A stretch of DNA of 64,000 nt from Campylobacter mucosalis (GCF_013372205.1 NZ_CP053831.1:1302001-1366000), one strand, 5' to 3'; shown: positions 1 to 11,030, counted from the stretch's first letter. Notes: a model not told the origin generated them from the sequence alone. Numbers and translations are program-made.

Positions 1-781
1 AAACCACGTCTGCATAGCTTACTGCTGCCACTACTCCGGCTTTTTTTGCAGCAGCATAGGACTTTGTCATATAAATTTGAAACAAAAATCCAGTTATACC
101 CATAAGCACGATAAATAGGGCATTATGCCAACTTGGCATTACAAATTTTGATATTAAAAAATCAAGCGGTTCATAGCTTAAAAACTCAGCCAAGCTCATA
201 AAAATAAGCGGTAAAATCGTCCCCCAAATCATAAATGTTAAAACTATCGTATTTGTTGTGTAACTCTTCTTAAGCTCTCTTACGCTCGTGTAAGCAAGAG
301 CAGCGCCTATACCGCTAAAAATTCCAATAATATCAGTCTTTGAGATACCTAAATTTGGCTGAATAATAAGCAAAATTCCCACAAATCCAATGGCAATCGC
401 ACCCCACCCCTTTAGGCTCAAAATTTCTTTAAAAACCATAGTTGCCAAAATCGCCGTAAAAATCGGACTAGTCTTAGAAAAGGTAAAAGCTGCTGCCAAA
501 TTTATGTGAGCGACGTTGTAAAAAAATGCAAACATCGCCATCGTGCCGATAAATCCACGAAACATCAAAAGCCAAAAGTGTCCGCCAGTCTGGGTTTGAC
601 GAAATTTCAAAATAGCATAAACAACTATGATAAGTCCGATAATATTCCTAAAAAAAACAACTTCAATACTTGGCATATATGCTCCAAGAACTTTCGCAAA
701 AGCCCCAGTCATTGCAAACATCAAACAAGCAATCAACATATAATATACGCCCAAATTTCGAATAATTAATCGTTTTAACAA
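1..781 (-). CDS. EamA/DMT-family inner-membrane transporter, 3' end cut by window edge
   Basis: The reverse strand reads open from a TTG at 781 to the left edge and gives a very hydrophobic protein with many membrane spans. It has the small-residue-rich helices of the drug/metabolite transporter (EamA) superfamily, including an F-S-K-T-S-P-I-F stretch and a Y-A-A-A-K-K-A-G-V-V segment typical of the second half. I chose TTG 781 because AAAGG lies a few bases upstream; an internal ATG at 739 is the alternative. Family members export metabolites or amino acids, but the substrate cannot be read from sequence. It is divergent from der, with about 87 bases between starts. The C-terminus lies outside the window. 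Confidence 0.8.
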   Translation of the reverse strand, partial: MLKRLIIRNLGVYYMLIACLMFAMTGAFAKVLGAYMPSIEVVFFRNIIGLIIVVYAILKFRQTQTGGHFWLLMFRGFIGTMAMFAFFYNVAHINLAAAFTFSKTSPIFTAILATMVFKEILSLKGWGAIAIGFVGILLIIQPNLGISKTDIIGIFSGIGAALAYTSVRELKKSYTTNTIVLTFMIWGTILPLIFMSLAEFLSYEPLDFLISKFVMPSWHNALFIVLMGITGFLFQIYMTKSYAAAKKAGVVAAVSYADVV

Positions 782-841
782 AATAAGCCTTTCAAAAGGC
801 AATTTTATTAAAATCTTGCTTAAAATTTATAAACAAAAAGG

Positions 842-847
842 TATAAT
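842..847 (+). promoter_or_regulatory. -10 element for der
   Basis: A perfect TATAAT lies 21 bases before the GTG start of der, in the gap divergent from the EamA gene. A TTGCTT at 816-821 is a weak -35 candidate with a long spacer. Epsilonproteobacterial sigma-70 promoters often lack a clear -35. Confidence 0.55.
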
Positions 848-868
848 GGCACTTTTAAAAGGATAAAC

Positions 869-2248
869 GTGCAAAAAGTTATATTAGTTGGAAAGCCAAA
901 TGTTGGCAAAAGTTCGCTATTTAACCGCCTAGCCAAAGAGCGTATCGCGATAACCTCAGACATAGCAGGGACGACAAGAGATACAAACAAAGCCGTAATC
1001 GACATTGATGGCAAAGAGTGTGTGCTAGTTGATAGCGGGGGGCTTGATGATAGCTCTGAGCTTTTTAGAAACGTCAAAATAAAAACGCTAAATGAGGCTA
1101 AAAACTCAGACATCATAATATATATGGTAGACGGCAAACTTATGCCTGATGATGAGGACAAGGCTCTTTTTTACGAAATTTTAAAGCTTAAAAAGCCGAC
1201 CGCTCTCGTAATAAATAAAGTAGATAGCAAAAAAGATGAGCAAAGAGCGTGGGAATTTATAAATTTTGGGGCAAATTTTGTATTTGAAATTTCAGTTAGC
1301 CACGCAACTGGCATTGACGAGCTTAATCAATGGATATTTAAAAATTTAAAATCACCACTCATAAAAGCTGATGAGAGCGATGACTTTGATGATTTTTTAG
1401 ACGAATTTAACGACGAGGGCGAGATTGATCCTGAAAATTTTGATGAAAAAAATATAAAAGTAGGCATTATCGGACGTGTGAATGTCGGCAAAAGCAGTCT
1501 TTTAAACGCTCTAGTAAAAGACGCTAGAGCCGTTGTAAGCGATATAGCAGGGACTACGATTGACCCTGTTAATGAAATTTACGAACACGAGGGCAGAATT
1601 TATGAGTTTGTAGATACTGCTGGTATTCGCAAACGCGGTAAAATCGATGGCATTGAAAAATACGCACTAAACCGCACTGAGAAAATTTTAGAACAAGCAG
1701 ACATTGCACTACTCGTGCTTGATAGTTCTGAGCCTTTAAGTGAGCTTGATGAGCGTATCGCCGGACTTGCGACTAAATTTGAGCTAGGTGTCATCATTGT
1801 TTTAAACAAGTGGGATAAAAGTCAAATAGAGTTTGATGAGCTATGCAAAGAGCTAAGGGATCGCTTTAAATTTCTAGCCTACGCACCGATTATTAGCGTA
1901 TCTGCACTTGGTGGGAAGCGTATTCATAAGGTTTATGGCTTAATAAACGATGTTTATAAAAACTACACACAAAAACTTCAAACCTCAAAACTAAACGACG
2001 TTATAGAAGACGCTACAAGAACGCACCCGATACCGCGTGATAAAGGCAAATCGGTTAAAATCTACTACGCCGTGCAGTTTGGCTATGCACCGCCAAAAAT
2101 AGCACTCATTATGAATAAGCCAAAATGCCTACACTTTAGCTACAAACGCTATCTTACAAACAAGCTAAGAGAGAATTTCGAGCTTAACGGAACACCTATC
2201 GTGCTAATACCTAAAAAACGTGGAGCAGTTCAAGATGAAGAGCAGTGA
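869..2248 (+). CDS. der: ribosome biogenesis GTPase Der (EngA)
   Basis: Der is a double GTPase needed for 50S ribosomal subunit maturation. The 459-residue product has two G domains. The first has its P-loop GKPNVGKSS at residues 8-16 and N-K-V-D near 116. The second has its P-loop GRVNVGKSS at 202-210, then D-T-A-G and N-K-W-D. An acidic linker of about 35 residues separates them, and a KH-like C-terminal domain follows from about residue 365. It starts with GTG preceded by AAAAGGA. It heads an operon-like run der-aroK-trpS-serS-pflB, the same order as in C. jejuni. Its 3' end overlaps the start of aroK. Confidence 0.97.
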   Translation: MQKVILVGKPNVGKSSLFNRLAKERIAITSDIAGTTRDTNKAVIDIDGKECVLVDSGGLDDSSELFRNVKIKTLNEAKNSDIIIYMVDGKLMPDDEDKALFYEILKLKKPTALVINKVDSKKDEQRAWEFINFGANFVFEISVSHATGIDELNQWIFKNLKSPLIKADESDDFDDFLDEFNDEGEIDPENFDEKNIKVGIIGRVNVGKSSLLNALVKDARAVVSDIAGTTIDPVNEIYEHEGRIYEFVDTAGIRKRGKIDGIEKYALNRTEKILEQADIALLVLDSSEPLSELDERIAGLATKFELGVIIVLNKWDKSQIEFDELCKELRDRFKFLAYAPIISVSALGGKRIHKVYGLINDVYKNYTQKLQTSKLNDVIEDATRTHPIPRDKGKSVKIYYAVQFGYAPPKIALIMNKPKCLHFSYKRYLTNKLRENFELNGTPIVLIPKKRGAVQDEEQ

Positions 2249-2756
2249 AAATATCGTATTAATCGGTTTTATGGGCGTTGGCAAAGGCACAGTAGCAAGG
2301 GAACTATCGGTTAATCTTGAGAAATTTAATCTTGACTGCGACGATCTTATAGAAAGCTCTTTAAATTTAAAAATTAAAGATATTTTTGAAACAATGGGTG
2401 AGGCTCATTTTAGAGCGATTGAGAAAAATTTAGCAAAATTTTTAGCAAAAAATGTAAAAAATGCCATTATTTCAACTGGTGGTGGGTTTGTTAATGTCAA
2501 AGGGTTAAATAAAATCGGTAGAGTAATCTACCTAAAAGCTGGTTTTGACTTTATAATTGAGCGTCTTAAAAATAGCGAGAATAGCGAGAAAAAATTTGCT
2601 AAACGCCCTCTTTTGCAAGATTTAGATAAAGCTAGAGAGCTTTATAAAAGCCGTGAAAAAATTTATGAAAAAAAGGCTGATATAATCGTAAATGTCGAAA
2701 ACAAAACACCTAAACAGATAGCAAAAGAGATAAAAAAAATAATCAGCAAATCATAA
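2235..2756 (+). CDS. aroK: shikimate kinase AroK
   Basis: AroK phosphorylates shikimate at the 3-hydroxyl with ATP, the fifth step of the chorismate pathway. The 173-residue product has a Walker A motif GFMGVGKGT at residues 11-19, a D-C-D-D segment that would contact shikimate, a T-G-G-G motif and an R-P-L-L lid. I chose ATG 2235 because GGAG lies 9 bases upstream; an in-frame GTG at 2220 lies inside der and lacks a good site. The first 14 bases overlap the end of der, so translation is probably coupled. Confidence 0.95.
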   Translation: MKSSENIVLIGFMGVGKGTVARELSVNLEKFNLDCDDLIESSLNLKIKDIFETMGEAHFRAIEKNLAKFLAKNVKNAIISTGGGFVNVKGLNKIGRVIYLKAGFDFIIERLKNSENSEKKFAKRPLLQDLDKARELYKSREKIYEKKADIIVNVENKTPKQIAKEIKKIISKS

Positions 2757-2770
2757 AACAAAGAGGTAAA

Positions 2771-3733
2771 ATGAGAACTTTAACCGGTCTTCAGCCAAGC
2801 GGAAAACTTCACATCGGCAACTACTTTGGTAGCATAAAACAGATGATAAAAGCACAAGATAGCGAGGATATGTTTATATTTATAGCAAACTATCACGCTA
2901 TGACTTCGGTTGCGGACGCTAAAATTTTAAGGGCAAACACACTTGAAGCGGCGGCTGCATTTTTGGCACTTGGAGTAGATCCAAACAGAGCGACATTTTG
3001 GGTGCAAAGCGATATAAAAGAGGTCTTAGAGCTTTACTGGGTGCTAAGCCAATACACGCCAATGGGACTGCTTGAGCGTGCTCATAGCTACAAAGACAAG
3101 GTCGCAAAGGGCATAAGTGCAAATCATGGGTTATTTAGCTATCCAGTTTTAATGGCAGCTGATATTTTACTTTTTGGCGCGGACGTCGTGCCAGTGGGTA
3201 AAGATCAGATCCAGCACGTTGAGATCGCTCGTGATATAGCACTCAAATTTAACAACGAACACGGCGAGATTTTAAAACTACCTGAGTTTAGGGTTGATGA
3301 AAATGTCGCTGTTGTGCCTGGCACTGACGGGGCAAAAATGAGTAAAAGCTATGGCAATACGATTGAAATTTTTAACGACCAAAAGGGCTTAAAAAAGCAA
3401 ATCGGCTCTATTGTAACGACATCAGAACCGCTTGAAGCACCAAAGCAGTGGCAAAATTGCAACGTTTATAATATCGCAAAGCTATTTTTAGACGAGAGCG
3501 GACAAAATGAGCTAAAAGCACGTTACGAGCGTGGTGGCGAGGGTCACGGACACTTTAAAATGTATCTAAATGAGCTAATTTGGGAGTATTTTAGCAAGGC
3601 ACGTGAGAAATTTGAGTATTACAAAAATCACACCGATGAAGTAGAGCAAATTTTAAGCCAAGGTGCAAAAAAAGCAAAAGATATCGCAATGCCAGTCATA
3701 GAAAACGTAAGAAAAGCAACTGGGATTTATTAA
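2771..3733 (+). CDS. trpS: tryptophanyl-tRNA synthetase
   Basis: This class I synthetase charges tRNA-Trp. The 320-residue protein has the HIGH-type motif HIGN at residues 14-17, a G-A-K-M-S-K-S-Y-G-N loop with KMSKS at 189-193, and the usual length for bacterial TrpS. GAGGTAAA just precedes the ATG. It lies 14 bases after aroK. A strong hairpin terminator follows it. Confidence 0.97.
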   Translation: MRTLTGLQPSGKLHIGNYFGSIKQMIKAQDSEDMFIFIANYHAMTSVADAKILRANTLEAAAAFLALGVDPNRATFWVQSDIKEVLELYWVLSQYTPMGLLERAHSYKDKVAKGISANHGLFSYPVLMAADILLFGADVVPVGKDQIQHVEIARDIALKFNNEHGEILKLPEFRVDENVAVVPGTDGAKMSKSYGNTIEIFNDQKGLKKQIGSIVTTSEPLEAPKQWQNCNVYNIAKLFLDESGQNELKARYERGGEGHGHFKMYLNELIWEYFSKAREKFEYYKNHTDEVEQILSQGAKKAKDIAMPVIENVRKATGIY

Positions 3734-3736
3734 TAT

Positions 3737-3765
3737 TTTTGGCTAATTTTTTAGCCAAAATTTGT
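3737..3765 (+). terminator. intrinsic terminator between trpS and serS
   Basis: A perfect 10-base stem, TTTTGGCTAA (3737-3746) with TTAGCCAAAA (3751-3760), has a T4 loop and is followed by TTTGTT. It probably ends or attenuates der-aroK-trpS transcription. serS-pflB would then need their own promoter in the roughly 40 bases that follow. Confidence 0.7.
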
Positions 3766-3803
3766 TAAAATAGACCAAAATTTCAACTCAAAAAAGGCAA
3801 ACA

Positions 3804-5039
3804 ATGATAAACCTAAAACTTCTTGAAAATAACTACGAAAAATTTGTATCAAAACTAAACGCAAAAAAGGTAAGCAGTGATCTTATAAAAGAGTTGCTTG
3901 ATACGTTTAATACGCTTAAAAAAGAGCGATTAGAGCTTGAAAATTTGCAGTCCTTTCAAAATGCAAAGAGTAAGGAGCTTGGCGAACTAGCAAGAAACAA
4001 AGCCGATACAACAGCCCTAAAAGACGAGCTTAGCAAAAATAAAGAGCAGATTATAAAACAAAACGAAGCGGTTAAAATTTTAGAAGCAAAACTTGATGAG
4101 ATCGCTAGTTGTGTGCCAAATATCATTGACGATGATGTCCCGCTAGGCGATGACGAAAACGACAATGTCTGCATAAAAGAGGTTTTAACACCCCCAATTT
4201 TTGACTTTGAGCCAAAAGCTCATTATGAGCTAACGCCAGAGCTTGACTTTGAGCGTGGGGCAAAAATTTCAGGCTCACGCTTTACGATTTTAAGGGGCGA
4301 AATGGCTAGACTTAGCCGTGCACTGGTAAATTATATGATTGATTTTAACCAAGCCCGTGGCTTTGAGCTTGTAAATGTGCCATTTTTGGTAAATGCAAAC
4401 ACGCTTTATGGCACTGGTCAGCTACCAAAATTTAAAGACGACCTTTATAAGGTTGATGATGAGGACTTGTATCTTATCCCAACTAGCGAGGTGCCAGTAA
4501 CAAATATCTACAACGACGAGATTATTGACGCTAGTAATTTACCAATAAAAATGACTTGCTACTCGGCTTGTTTTAGAAAAGAAGCAGGCAGTGCGGGTCG
4601 TGATACACGAGGTATGATACGTCAGCACCAGTTTGAAAAGGTAGAGCTAGTAAGCATAACTCATCCAGATGATAGCGAGAAAATTTTACAAGAGATGGTT
4701 GATTGTGCTTCGGATTTGCTAAAATCTCTTGGTTTAGCACACCGACATATGCTACTTTGTAGCGGAGATTTAGGTTTTGGTGCGGCAAAGACCATTGACC
4801 TTGAAGTGTGGCTACCGGGGCAAAATAAATATAGAGAAATAAGCTCGGTTTCAAACACGCGTGATTTTCAAGCAAGACGTGCTAAAATCCGCTACAAGCA
4901 AGACGGCAAAAACGCCCTAGTTCATACGCTAAACGGATCAAGCCTAGCCGTTGGTAGGACGCTAATTGCAATAGTAGAAAACTATCAAAAAGCAGACGGG
5001 TCTATTGAAATTCCAGCTGTGCTTAAAAGGTATATGTAG
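3804..5039 (+). CDS. serS: seryl-tRNA synthetase
   Basis: This class II synthetase charges tRNA-Ser, and tRNA-Sec before SelA acts; the latter matters because a selenoprotein gene lies at 13180. The 411-residue protein has the N-terminal antiparallel coiled-coil tRNA arm (about residues 25-105). Motif 2 is [15 protein letters not shown], followed by R-Q-H-Q-F. Motif 3 near the end is [12 protein letters not shown]. Its TAG overlaps the GTG of pflB by one base. Confidence 0.97.
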   Translation: MINLKLLENNYEKFVSKLNAKKVSSDLIKELLDTFNTLKKERLELENLQSFQNAKSKELGELARNKADTTALKDELSKNKEQIIKQNEAVKILEAKLDEIASCVPNIIDDDVPLGDDENDNVCIKEVLTPPIFDFEPKAHYELTPELDFERGAKISGSRFTILRGEMARLSRALVNYMIDFNQARGFELVNVPFLVNANTLYGTGQLPKFKDDLYKVDDEDLYLIPTSEVPVTNIYNDEIIDASNLPIKMTCYSACFRKEAGSAGRDTRGMIRQHQFEKVELVSITHPDDSEKILQEMVDCASDLLKSLGLAHRHMLLCSGDLGFGAAKTIDLEVWLPGQNKYREISSVSNTRDFQARRAKIRYKQDGKNALVHTLNGSSLAVGRTLIAIVENYQKADGSIEIPAVLKRYM

Positions 5040-7408
5040 TGCCACAAAGTGACGAAGAAACGCTGGTTCTTAAGGCTTCAAACGATAGCGAAGATGAGAG
5101 TCAATCAGGTAGCAGTAGCGACGAAATAGTTTCGATAAACGAGCTTATAGATGACAACAAGCAAGATGATGAGCAGCCAAAAGAGCCACAAAAAGATGAA
5201 AAAAAACCAAACAAAAAAAAGCTAATCATCATAGGTGCAGTGGCTTTTGTTGCTATTTTGATCATCATCGTGCTAATCGTGGTGCTTCTTAAAAAAGATA
5301 AAAAACTAACTCAAGCACAAGAGATCATACAAAAGGTAGAGCAAAGCTACAAAACGCAAGATTTTAAGGCTTCAAAAATCGATGATATGATAAATAAGGC
5401 AAACCAGCTTTATGAAAAAGGTAACAAATTTGAAGCTCTTAAAATTTATGAAAACATAGCCACTTACAATCAAGCCCTATCAAGCTACAATTTAGGCGTT
5501 TCGCAGATGAAACAGGGGCGTTGTGATGAAGCTATAGCCTCATTTTCAAAGGCAATACAAGACAGAGAAAATACAAGTGTTTCAGCCATAAATGCTGCAG
5601 TTTGTTCGCTTGAGCTTGGCAATATGCAAAATTTCAACTACTACATAGAACTTGCAAACTCATTTTTACAAAACGAGTCAAACTCGCCACTTTATAGCTA
5701 CTATTTTGCCCTGATAAACTACTACAAGAGCAACTATATCGAGGCACTTCACGCACTAAATCACCCAAGTAGCGAACACTATAAAGACAAATACGCGTAT
5801 CTATCGGCTAAAATTTTAACCGCCTTAGGACGAGATGATGAGGCTATATCAAAATTGATTGGGATAAAAGAATTTGATACAAACATCGTTTTAGCTCAGC
5901 TTTATGCAAAAAAGGCGGATTTTAGCAAGGCAAGAGATCATCTGGCAAAAGCTACTAAAAATACGACACAAATAGATCTCATAAAGATGACGGCAGCGAT
6001 GATAGATCTAAAAACGGGCTATTACAAGGACGCGGCTGGTTTTATCAAAGAAGTTTATGATATAAACAAAAGCATGCCAAGCAGTTTTTATAAGATCAAG
6101 GCAACCTTAAATCCTGAAATTTTTGATATAAATTTAGCCCAATCGCACTTTCACGATGATATGTTTTTTGATAAAGTAAGGCGTTATGAAACGATATTTT
6201 ACTTTGCACCATATAAGGTTTTTGACGCTAAGCAAACTATGTCACAGATTAGAAAAGGTGGAGTTAGCCTATTTTTAGACGATACAGACGGAGCTAATAA
6301 ATATCTAGGTGCTGGACTTAATGTTTCTGAGATAAATATAAAACTCTCAGGTGCTGTTGCCGACGCTCTAAACTACAAGCTAAAAGAGGCAAATGCCCAG
6401 TTTAAAAAGCTATCACAAGCCTATCCAGAGCACTCCATACTTCAGTATAATCTAGCTCTAACCTACGCACAGCTTGGAAATTTTAGCCTAGCTGCAAAAC
6501 ACTTTTTATCAAGCTATCATCTTGATCAAAGCAACTATCTAGCAGGCGTGTTTTACGCGATATCGAGCGATATAAATGGAAATTTAAGTCCAAAATTTAT
6601 ATCAGAGATTATGGAAAATTTAGAAAGCGATAAGAATTTACAACCATCAAACATCTACACCGCACTTTTGGGACTTATAAATCAAAATCAAGCCGTAATG
6701 ATACGCTACCTTGAAGAGCCAAAAGATGAAACGACGCTAAATTTAGCCTTTGATACGATAATAGCAAGGATAGCTGGGTTTTCTGACGTGATGAAGGCAA
6801 AGAGTCAAAAACTGCTTGAGTATCTGCCAAGCGATATCGTGGCAAATATCTTAAATTTCATCGCAAACAACAATAGCAACAGCAGTATCAAGCAGTATGC
6901 AAATAACATACAAATTTACTTTAAGAGCAGACCGCTTGATGAGATGGCGTTTTATCACGGAGCAAACATCATTAAAAAGCAATACATCAAGCTACTGCAA
7001 ATTTCAGGTTTGTTGTTTTATGAGCGCGATAAGATAAAAAAAGAGCTACAAGACGCTCCGGCAAATGTAAATTTGCTTCAAACCTTGGCTTACATTCAGA
7101 TTTTTACAAATGAATTTAAAGAGAGCTTTGCGGTATACAATAGACTTATTGATGAGTTTAAGCTAGATGACGCAAATACGCTGTTTCTAGCCAGTGTCGC
7201 AGCAACTGGTGCAAATAGCCACAACAACGCCATTGCCCTACTTGAGCTAACAAGCCAAACCGACCCGTCAGCTATCGAAAACCGCGTGGCACTTGGCTTT
7301 TTATATCAACAAATAGATAACATAAACGCCGCGATTATACAATACAACAAGGTCGGCAATACCGAGCACAAGAATGAATTTTATGACTTTATGCTAATTA
7401 ACAAATGA
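5039..7408 (+). CDS. pflB: flagellar motor disk protein PflB (TPR, single-pass membrane)
   Basis: PflB (Cj0390 in C. jejuni) is, with PflA, part of the periplasmic disk scaffold that widens the stator ring of the high-torque Campylobacter motor. This gene has the same position, directly after serS. The 789-residue product has an acidic cytoplasmic N-terminus (1-50), a lysine-rich stretch, one membrane helix at about 62-84 and a long periplasmic part of TPR-like helical repeats (clear near 130-260 and 430-520). The GTG start overlaps the serS stop. It is not pyruvate formate-lyase, which has the same symbol in other bacteria. The assignment rests on synteny and architecture. Confidence 0.85.
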   Translation: MPQSDEETLVLKASNDSEDESQSGSSSDEIVSINELIDDNKQDDEQPKEPQKDEKKPNKKKLIIIGAVAFVAILIIIVLIVVLLKKDKKLTQAQEIIQKVEQSYKTQDFKASKIDDMINKANQLYEKGNKFEALKIYENIATYNQALSSYNLGVSQMKQGRCDEAIASFSKAIQDRENTSVSAINAAVCSLELGNMQNFNYYIELANSFLQNESNSPLYSYYFALINYYKSNYIEALHALNHPSSEHYKDKYAYLSAKILTALGRDDEAISKLIGIKEFDTNIVLAQLYAKKADFSKARDHLAKATKNTTQIDLIKMTAAMIDLKTGYYKDAAGFIKEVYDINKSMPSSFYKIKATLNPEIFDINLAQSHFHDDMFFDKVRRYETIFYFAPYKVFDAKQTMSQIRKGGVSLFLDDTDGANKYLGAGLNVSEINIKLSGAVADALNYKLKEANAQFKKLSQAYPEHSILQYNLALTYAQLGNFSLAAKHFLSSYHLDQSNYLAGVFYAISSDINGNLSPKFISEIMENLESDKNLQPSNIYTALLGLINQNQAVMIRYLEEPKDETTLNLAFDTIIARIAGFSDVMKAKSQKLLEYLPSDIVANILNFIANNNSNSSIKQYANNIQIYFKSRPLDEMAFYHGANIIKKQYIKLLQISGLLFYERDKIKKELQDAPANVNLLQTLAYIQIFTNEFKESFAVYNRLIDEFKLDDANTLFLASVAATGANSHNNAIALLELTSQTDPSAIENRVALGFLYQQIDNINAAIIQYNKVGNTEHKNEFYDFMLINK

Positions 7409-7427
7409 GCCTAACTAGCTAGGCTCA
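7406..7427. terminator. bidirectional terminator shared by convergent pflB and dnaE
   Basis: TGAGCCTA (7406-7413) pairs with TAGGCTCA (7420-7427) over a 6-base loop, followed by TCGCTTTTT on the plus strand. The left arm holds both stop codons: the pflB TGA and, on the other strand, the dnaE TAG. Confidence 0.7.
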
Positions 7428-10400
7428 TCGCTTTTTGGATAAAGTCATCATTTACGATAAAACTCGTATCGTAAATGTATGTTTGGGTGTCCTTTTTTAT
7501 CTTAATAACGAGGCGTTTTGAGTTTTCTTTGTTTGTTTCTGCCTGACTCAGCGTATAAATTTTAGCCAAAATTTCTCTGCTTAACTGCTCTAAGCTTAAA
7601 ACCAGCTCTAAAACGGCGTATTCACTCAAGCTTTTTTCCTGTTTTTCAGCCTGTTTTTTCTCAAATTTGCCGTAATTTCGCTGTTTTATCTCTTTTACCT
7701 TAAAGTCAGCATCTACTGCCTCTTGTATGCTTAAAATTTTATTTAGCTTTATCCTTACAAATTGATCATCTTTGCTAATATTTACTAAAAATGCGTAAGG
7801 CAGATCCTTTTTATCACTATCTTTAAAAATCTCCTCAACCTCATCAAGCTCATTTGCAAATATCGCTATCTCAACACTTCCGTGAAAGTCAAGCACGTTT
7901 ATCGTCCCCATTCTTTTACCGCTTTTTGTGATACGAGTAGCAAAATCCTCTATCTTGCCAACAATCATTATCTCAGCACTCTGTGGCAAACTCTCAAAAT
8001 CCGAGCTTAGTGTGTAATTTATCTTTGAAATTTGCTCTTTATACTCATCAAGCGGGTGTCCTGAAAGATAGATGCCAACTATCTCTTGCTCAAATTTTAA
8101 AATCTCTTTTTTGCCATACTCATCACTAGTAGCGATAAAATTTACCCTTACTTCATTCATACTCTCATCTTCGCCAAACAGGCTCTCGCTAGCATTTTTA
8201 CGCAAAGTTCCAGCATTTTTACACGCTTCGATAGTATTTTCAATATTATTCATAAGTGCCAGTCTAGTAAACCCAAAGCTATCAAGAGCTCCTGATTTTA
8301 TAAGACTTTCAATAACTTTTCTGTTTATCTTAAAAGAATCAACCCGGGAAGCAAAATCATCTAAATTTAAAAACTCGCCATTCTTTCTCTCGCAAACAAT
8401 ACTCTCAACGGCACCTTCGCCAACGCCTTTTAATGCGCCAAAGCCGTAAATTATCTTATCCACTCCGTTAGAATTTACAACGCTAAATTCTCTATATGAG
8501 CGGTTTATATCCGGTGGTAAAAGCTCTATTTTTAAACGCTTTGCCTCATCTATATATTTTACGATTTTATCAGTGTTATTCTCTTCGCTTGTTAAAAGTG
8601 CCGCCATAAACTCAGCTGGATAATAAGCCTTTAAATACGCCGTTTGAAACGTCACGTAAGCATAAGCAGCTGAGTGAGATTTATTAAATCCATAACCCGC
8701 AAATTTTAAAATCAGGTCAAATAAATCGCCTGATTTTTGGCTGTCAAAGCCCATTTTAATGGCTCCGTCTACAAACAAATCTTTTTGTTTTTGAAGAAGC
8801 TCCGGATCTTTTTTACCCATTGCACGACGCACCAAATCAGCCCCACCAAGGCTAAAACCGCCTATGGTCTGCACGATTTGCATAACCTGCTCTTGATATA
8901 CGATAACGCCGTAAGTTGGGCTTAAAATCGGCTCAAGCTCATTAAACGCGTAAGTAATCGCCGCCTCGCCATGCTTACGCTTAACAAAGTCATCAAGCAT
9001 ACCGCTCTCCATAGGACCTGGACGATAAAGAGCAAGCATCGCAACGATATCTTCAAAGCAGTCAGGTCTTAGGCTAGTGCCAAGCTTTCTCATACCCTCG
9101 CTTTCTATTTGGAAAATGCCAATCGCATCGCCACTTTGTATCATCTTATAGACTTTTTGATCGTTTTTATCGATCTGCTCCCACACTATATCTTTGTTAA
9201 AACGCTGTTTTATAAGTTTAATCGCATTATCGATAACGGTCAGAGTTTTTAGCCCCAAAAAGTCAAATTTGATTAAGTCAACATCCTCAAGATATTTAAG
9301 GCTATACTGCGTTACGTAATGGTTTTCCTCGCTATTTGGCTGACGAAATAGCGGTGTTTTATACCACAGCTCTTCATTTGATATCACAACACCAGCTGCG
9401 TGTTGACCGGCATTGCGGTTTAGGTTTTCAAGGTCAAGTGCAAATTTCCAAACCCTAGAAGCATTTACGTTACTTTCTATAAGCTCCTTTATCTTTGGCT
9501 CTTTTTCATAGGCGTCTTTTAGCGTTATACCAAGCTCGTCAGGTATTAGCTTTGCCATAGCGTCAGCCTCAGCATAAGGCATACCACAAACCCTAGCGAC
9601 ATCGCGTATAACGCCTTTTGCGAGTAACTTACCAAATGTAATAACACCCGCAACGTTAAATTTGCCGTATTTTTCAATCACATAATCAATAATCTCGCCA
9701 CGCCTTGTCTGACAAAAATCCACGTCGATATCTGGCATACTTACACGCTCTGGATTTAAAAATCTCTCAAAAAGCAAACTATAAGGTATCGGATCAAGGT
9801 CTGTGATACGAAGCGAGTAAGCCACAAGCGAACCAGCTGCCGAGCCCCTGCCTGGACCAACAGGCACACCACGCTTCTTAGCTTCATTTATAAAATCCCA
9901 AACGATTATCATATAGCCTGGGAAATTCATCTTATTTATAATCTCAATCTCACGCTTAAGACGCTCTTTATAAAGTTCGTGCTGCTCGGTAGGGACGAAT
10001 TTTAAACGCTCATTTAAACCACGCCAACACTCATACTCAAAAAATACAGCGTCATTTTTAAAGCTATAACGCTCATTTGGCTCAGGTAGCTCTATGCCAC
10101 GCTCCCTAGCATATTCAATGGTAAATTTAAAATTTGGCGGTGTCGCGTCGCCTAGCTTTATCTCAAGATTACATTTATCTACTATTTCTTGAGTATTTTC
10201 TATAACCTCTGGAACATCTAAAAATAGCTCTTTCATTTGCTCTGAAGTCTTTACATAAAATTCGTGAACGCTATGTTTTAGGCGGTTTGGGTCATCTAGG
10301 TTTTTGTTCATCGCTATACACATAAAAACCTCGTGTGCGTCGGCTCTTTCTTTAAATGTATAGTGAGTGTCGTTTGTAGCAATGATCTTTATGCCAGTCT

Positions 10401-11004
10401 CCTTTGCGATACGCAAAATATCATCGTCGATACGCCTTTGATCGCCTATGCCGTGACGCATTATCTCAAGATAAAAGTCATCGCCAAAAATTTCCTTATA
10501 CTCAAGCGCGACCTCCTTTGCTCTCTCATATCCTTTTGCGCCAAATTTCAGATTTCTCTCGCTTAAATTCAGATGCCAACTAACCTCGCCCTGTAAACAA
10601 GCCGCCGTGCATATAAGCCCCTCTGAATGCTCACGAAGTAGCTTTTTATTTATACGCGGATAGTAGTAAAAACCCTCGATATAGCTCATCGAGCTAAGAT
10701 ACATTAAATTTTTGTATCCAGTTTGGTTTTTTGCGATTAGGATTAAGTGAAAGCGTTGTTTTGTGCTTTTATCGCCAAGCTCATCTTGATTATGTACGTA
10801 AGCTTCAATACCTATGAGTGGTTTTATGCCTTTATCTTTCATCGTTTTATAAAAGTCTATCGCTCCAAACATATTGCCGTGATCTGTTATGGCGACGCTT
10901 TTTACGCCCTGCTCTTTTAGCGTGGCAGCTAGTTCTTTTACCTTGTTTGCGCCGTCAAGTAGCGAGTATTCTGTATGTAGATGTAGATGTGTAAATGTGC
11001 TCAT
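7411..11004 (-). CDS. dnaE: DNA polymerase III alpha subunit
   Basis: DnaE is the replicative polymerase subunit. The 1197-residue protein begins with a PHP domain (H-L-H-L-H-T-E-Y-S-L-L-D-G near the start). It has the catalytic P-D-I-D-V-D-F motif of family C polymerases in the palm, the G-P-G-R-G-S-A-A-G-S-L-V-A-Y segment, helix-hairpin-helix motifs, and a C-terminal OB-type domain. I start it at ATG 11004, where GGAAAAAT precedes M-S-T-F-T-H. An in-frame ATG at 11037 would add 11 residues but lies inside gluQ without a good site. It is encoded just downstream of gluQ and convergent with pflB. Confidence 0.97.
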   Translation of the reverse strand: MSTFTHLHLHTEYSLLDGANKVKELAATLKEQGVKSVAITDHGNMFGAIDFYKTMKDKGIKPLIGIEAYVHNQDELGDKSTKQRFHLILIAKNQTGYKNLMYLSSMSYIEGFYYYPRINKKLLREHSEGLICTAACLQGEVSWHLNLSERNLKFGAKGYERAKEVALEYKEIFGDDFYLEIMRHGIGDQRRIDDDILRIAKETGIKIIATNDTHYTFKERADAHEVFMCIAMNKNLDDPNRLKHSVHEFYVKTSEQMKELFLDVPEVIENTQEIVDKCNLEIKLGDATPPNFKFTIEYARERGIELPEPNERYSFKNDAVFFEYECWRGLNERLKFVPTEQHELYKERLKREIEIINKMNFPGYMIIVWDFINEAKKRGVPVGPGRGSAAGSLVAYSLRITDLDPIPYSLLFERFLNPERVSMPDIDVDFCQTRRGEIIDYVIEKYGKFNVAGVITFGKLLAKGVIRDVARVCGMPYAEADAMAKLIPDELGITLKDAYEKEPKIKELIESNVNASRVWKFALDLENLNRNAGQHAAGVVISNEELWYKTPLFRQPNSEENHYVTQYSLKYLEDVDLIKFDFLGLKTLTVIDNAIKLIKQRFNKDIVWEQIDKNDQKVYKMIQSGDAIGIFQIESEGMRKLGTSLRPDCFEDIVAMLALYRPGPMESGMLDDFVKRKHGEAAITYAFNELEPILSPTYGVIVYQEQVMQIVQTIGGFSLGGADLVRRAMGKKDPELLQKQKDLFVDGAIKMGFDSQKSGDLFDLILKFAGYGFNKSHSAAYAYVTFQTAYLKAYYPAEFMAALLTSEENNTDKIVKYIDEAKRLKIELLPPDINRSYREFSVVNSNGVDKIIYGFGALKGVGEGAVESIVCERKNGEFLNLDDFASRVDSFKINRKVIESLIKSGALDSFGFTRLALMNNIENTIEACKNAGTLRKNASESLFGEDESMNEVRVNFIATSDEYGKKEILKFEQEIVGIYLSGHPLDEYKEQISKINYTLSSDFESLPQSAEIMIVGKIEDFATRITKSGKRMGTINVLDFHGSVEIAIFANELDEVEEIFKDSDKKDLPYAFLVNISKDDQFVRIKLNKILSIQEAVDADFKVKEIKQRNYGKFEKKQAEKQEKSLSEYAVLELVLSLEQLSREILAKIYTLSQAETNKENSKRLVIKIKKDTQTYIYDTSFIVNDDFIQKAMSLAS

Positions 11005-11030
11005 ATTTTTCCTTTTTAACCAGAAAAATA

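Noticed and set aside
5039-7408. Reading the symbol pflB as pyruvate formate-lyase
   Set aside because: The protein is a single-pass membrane TPR protein without a glycyl radical motif, and its position after serS matches the flagellar disk gene.
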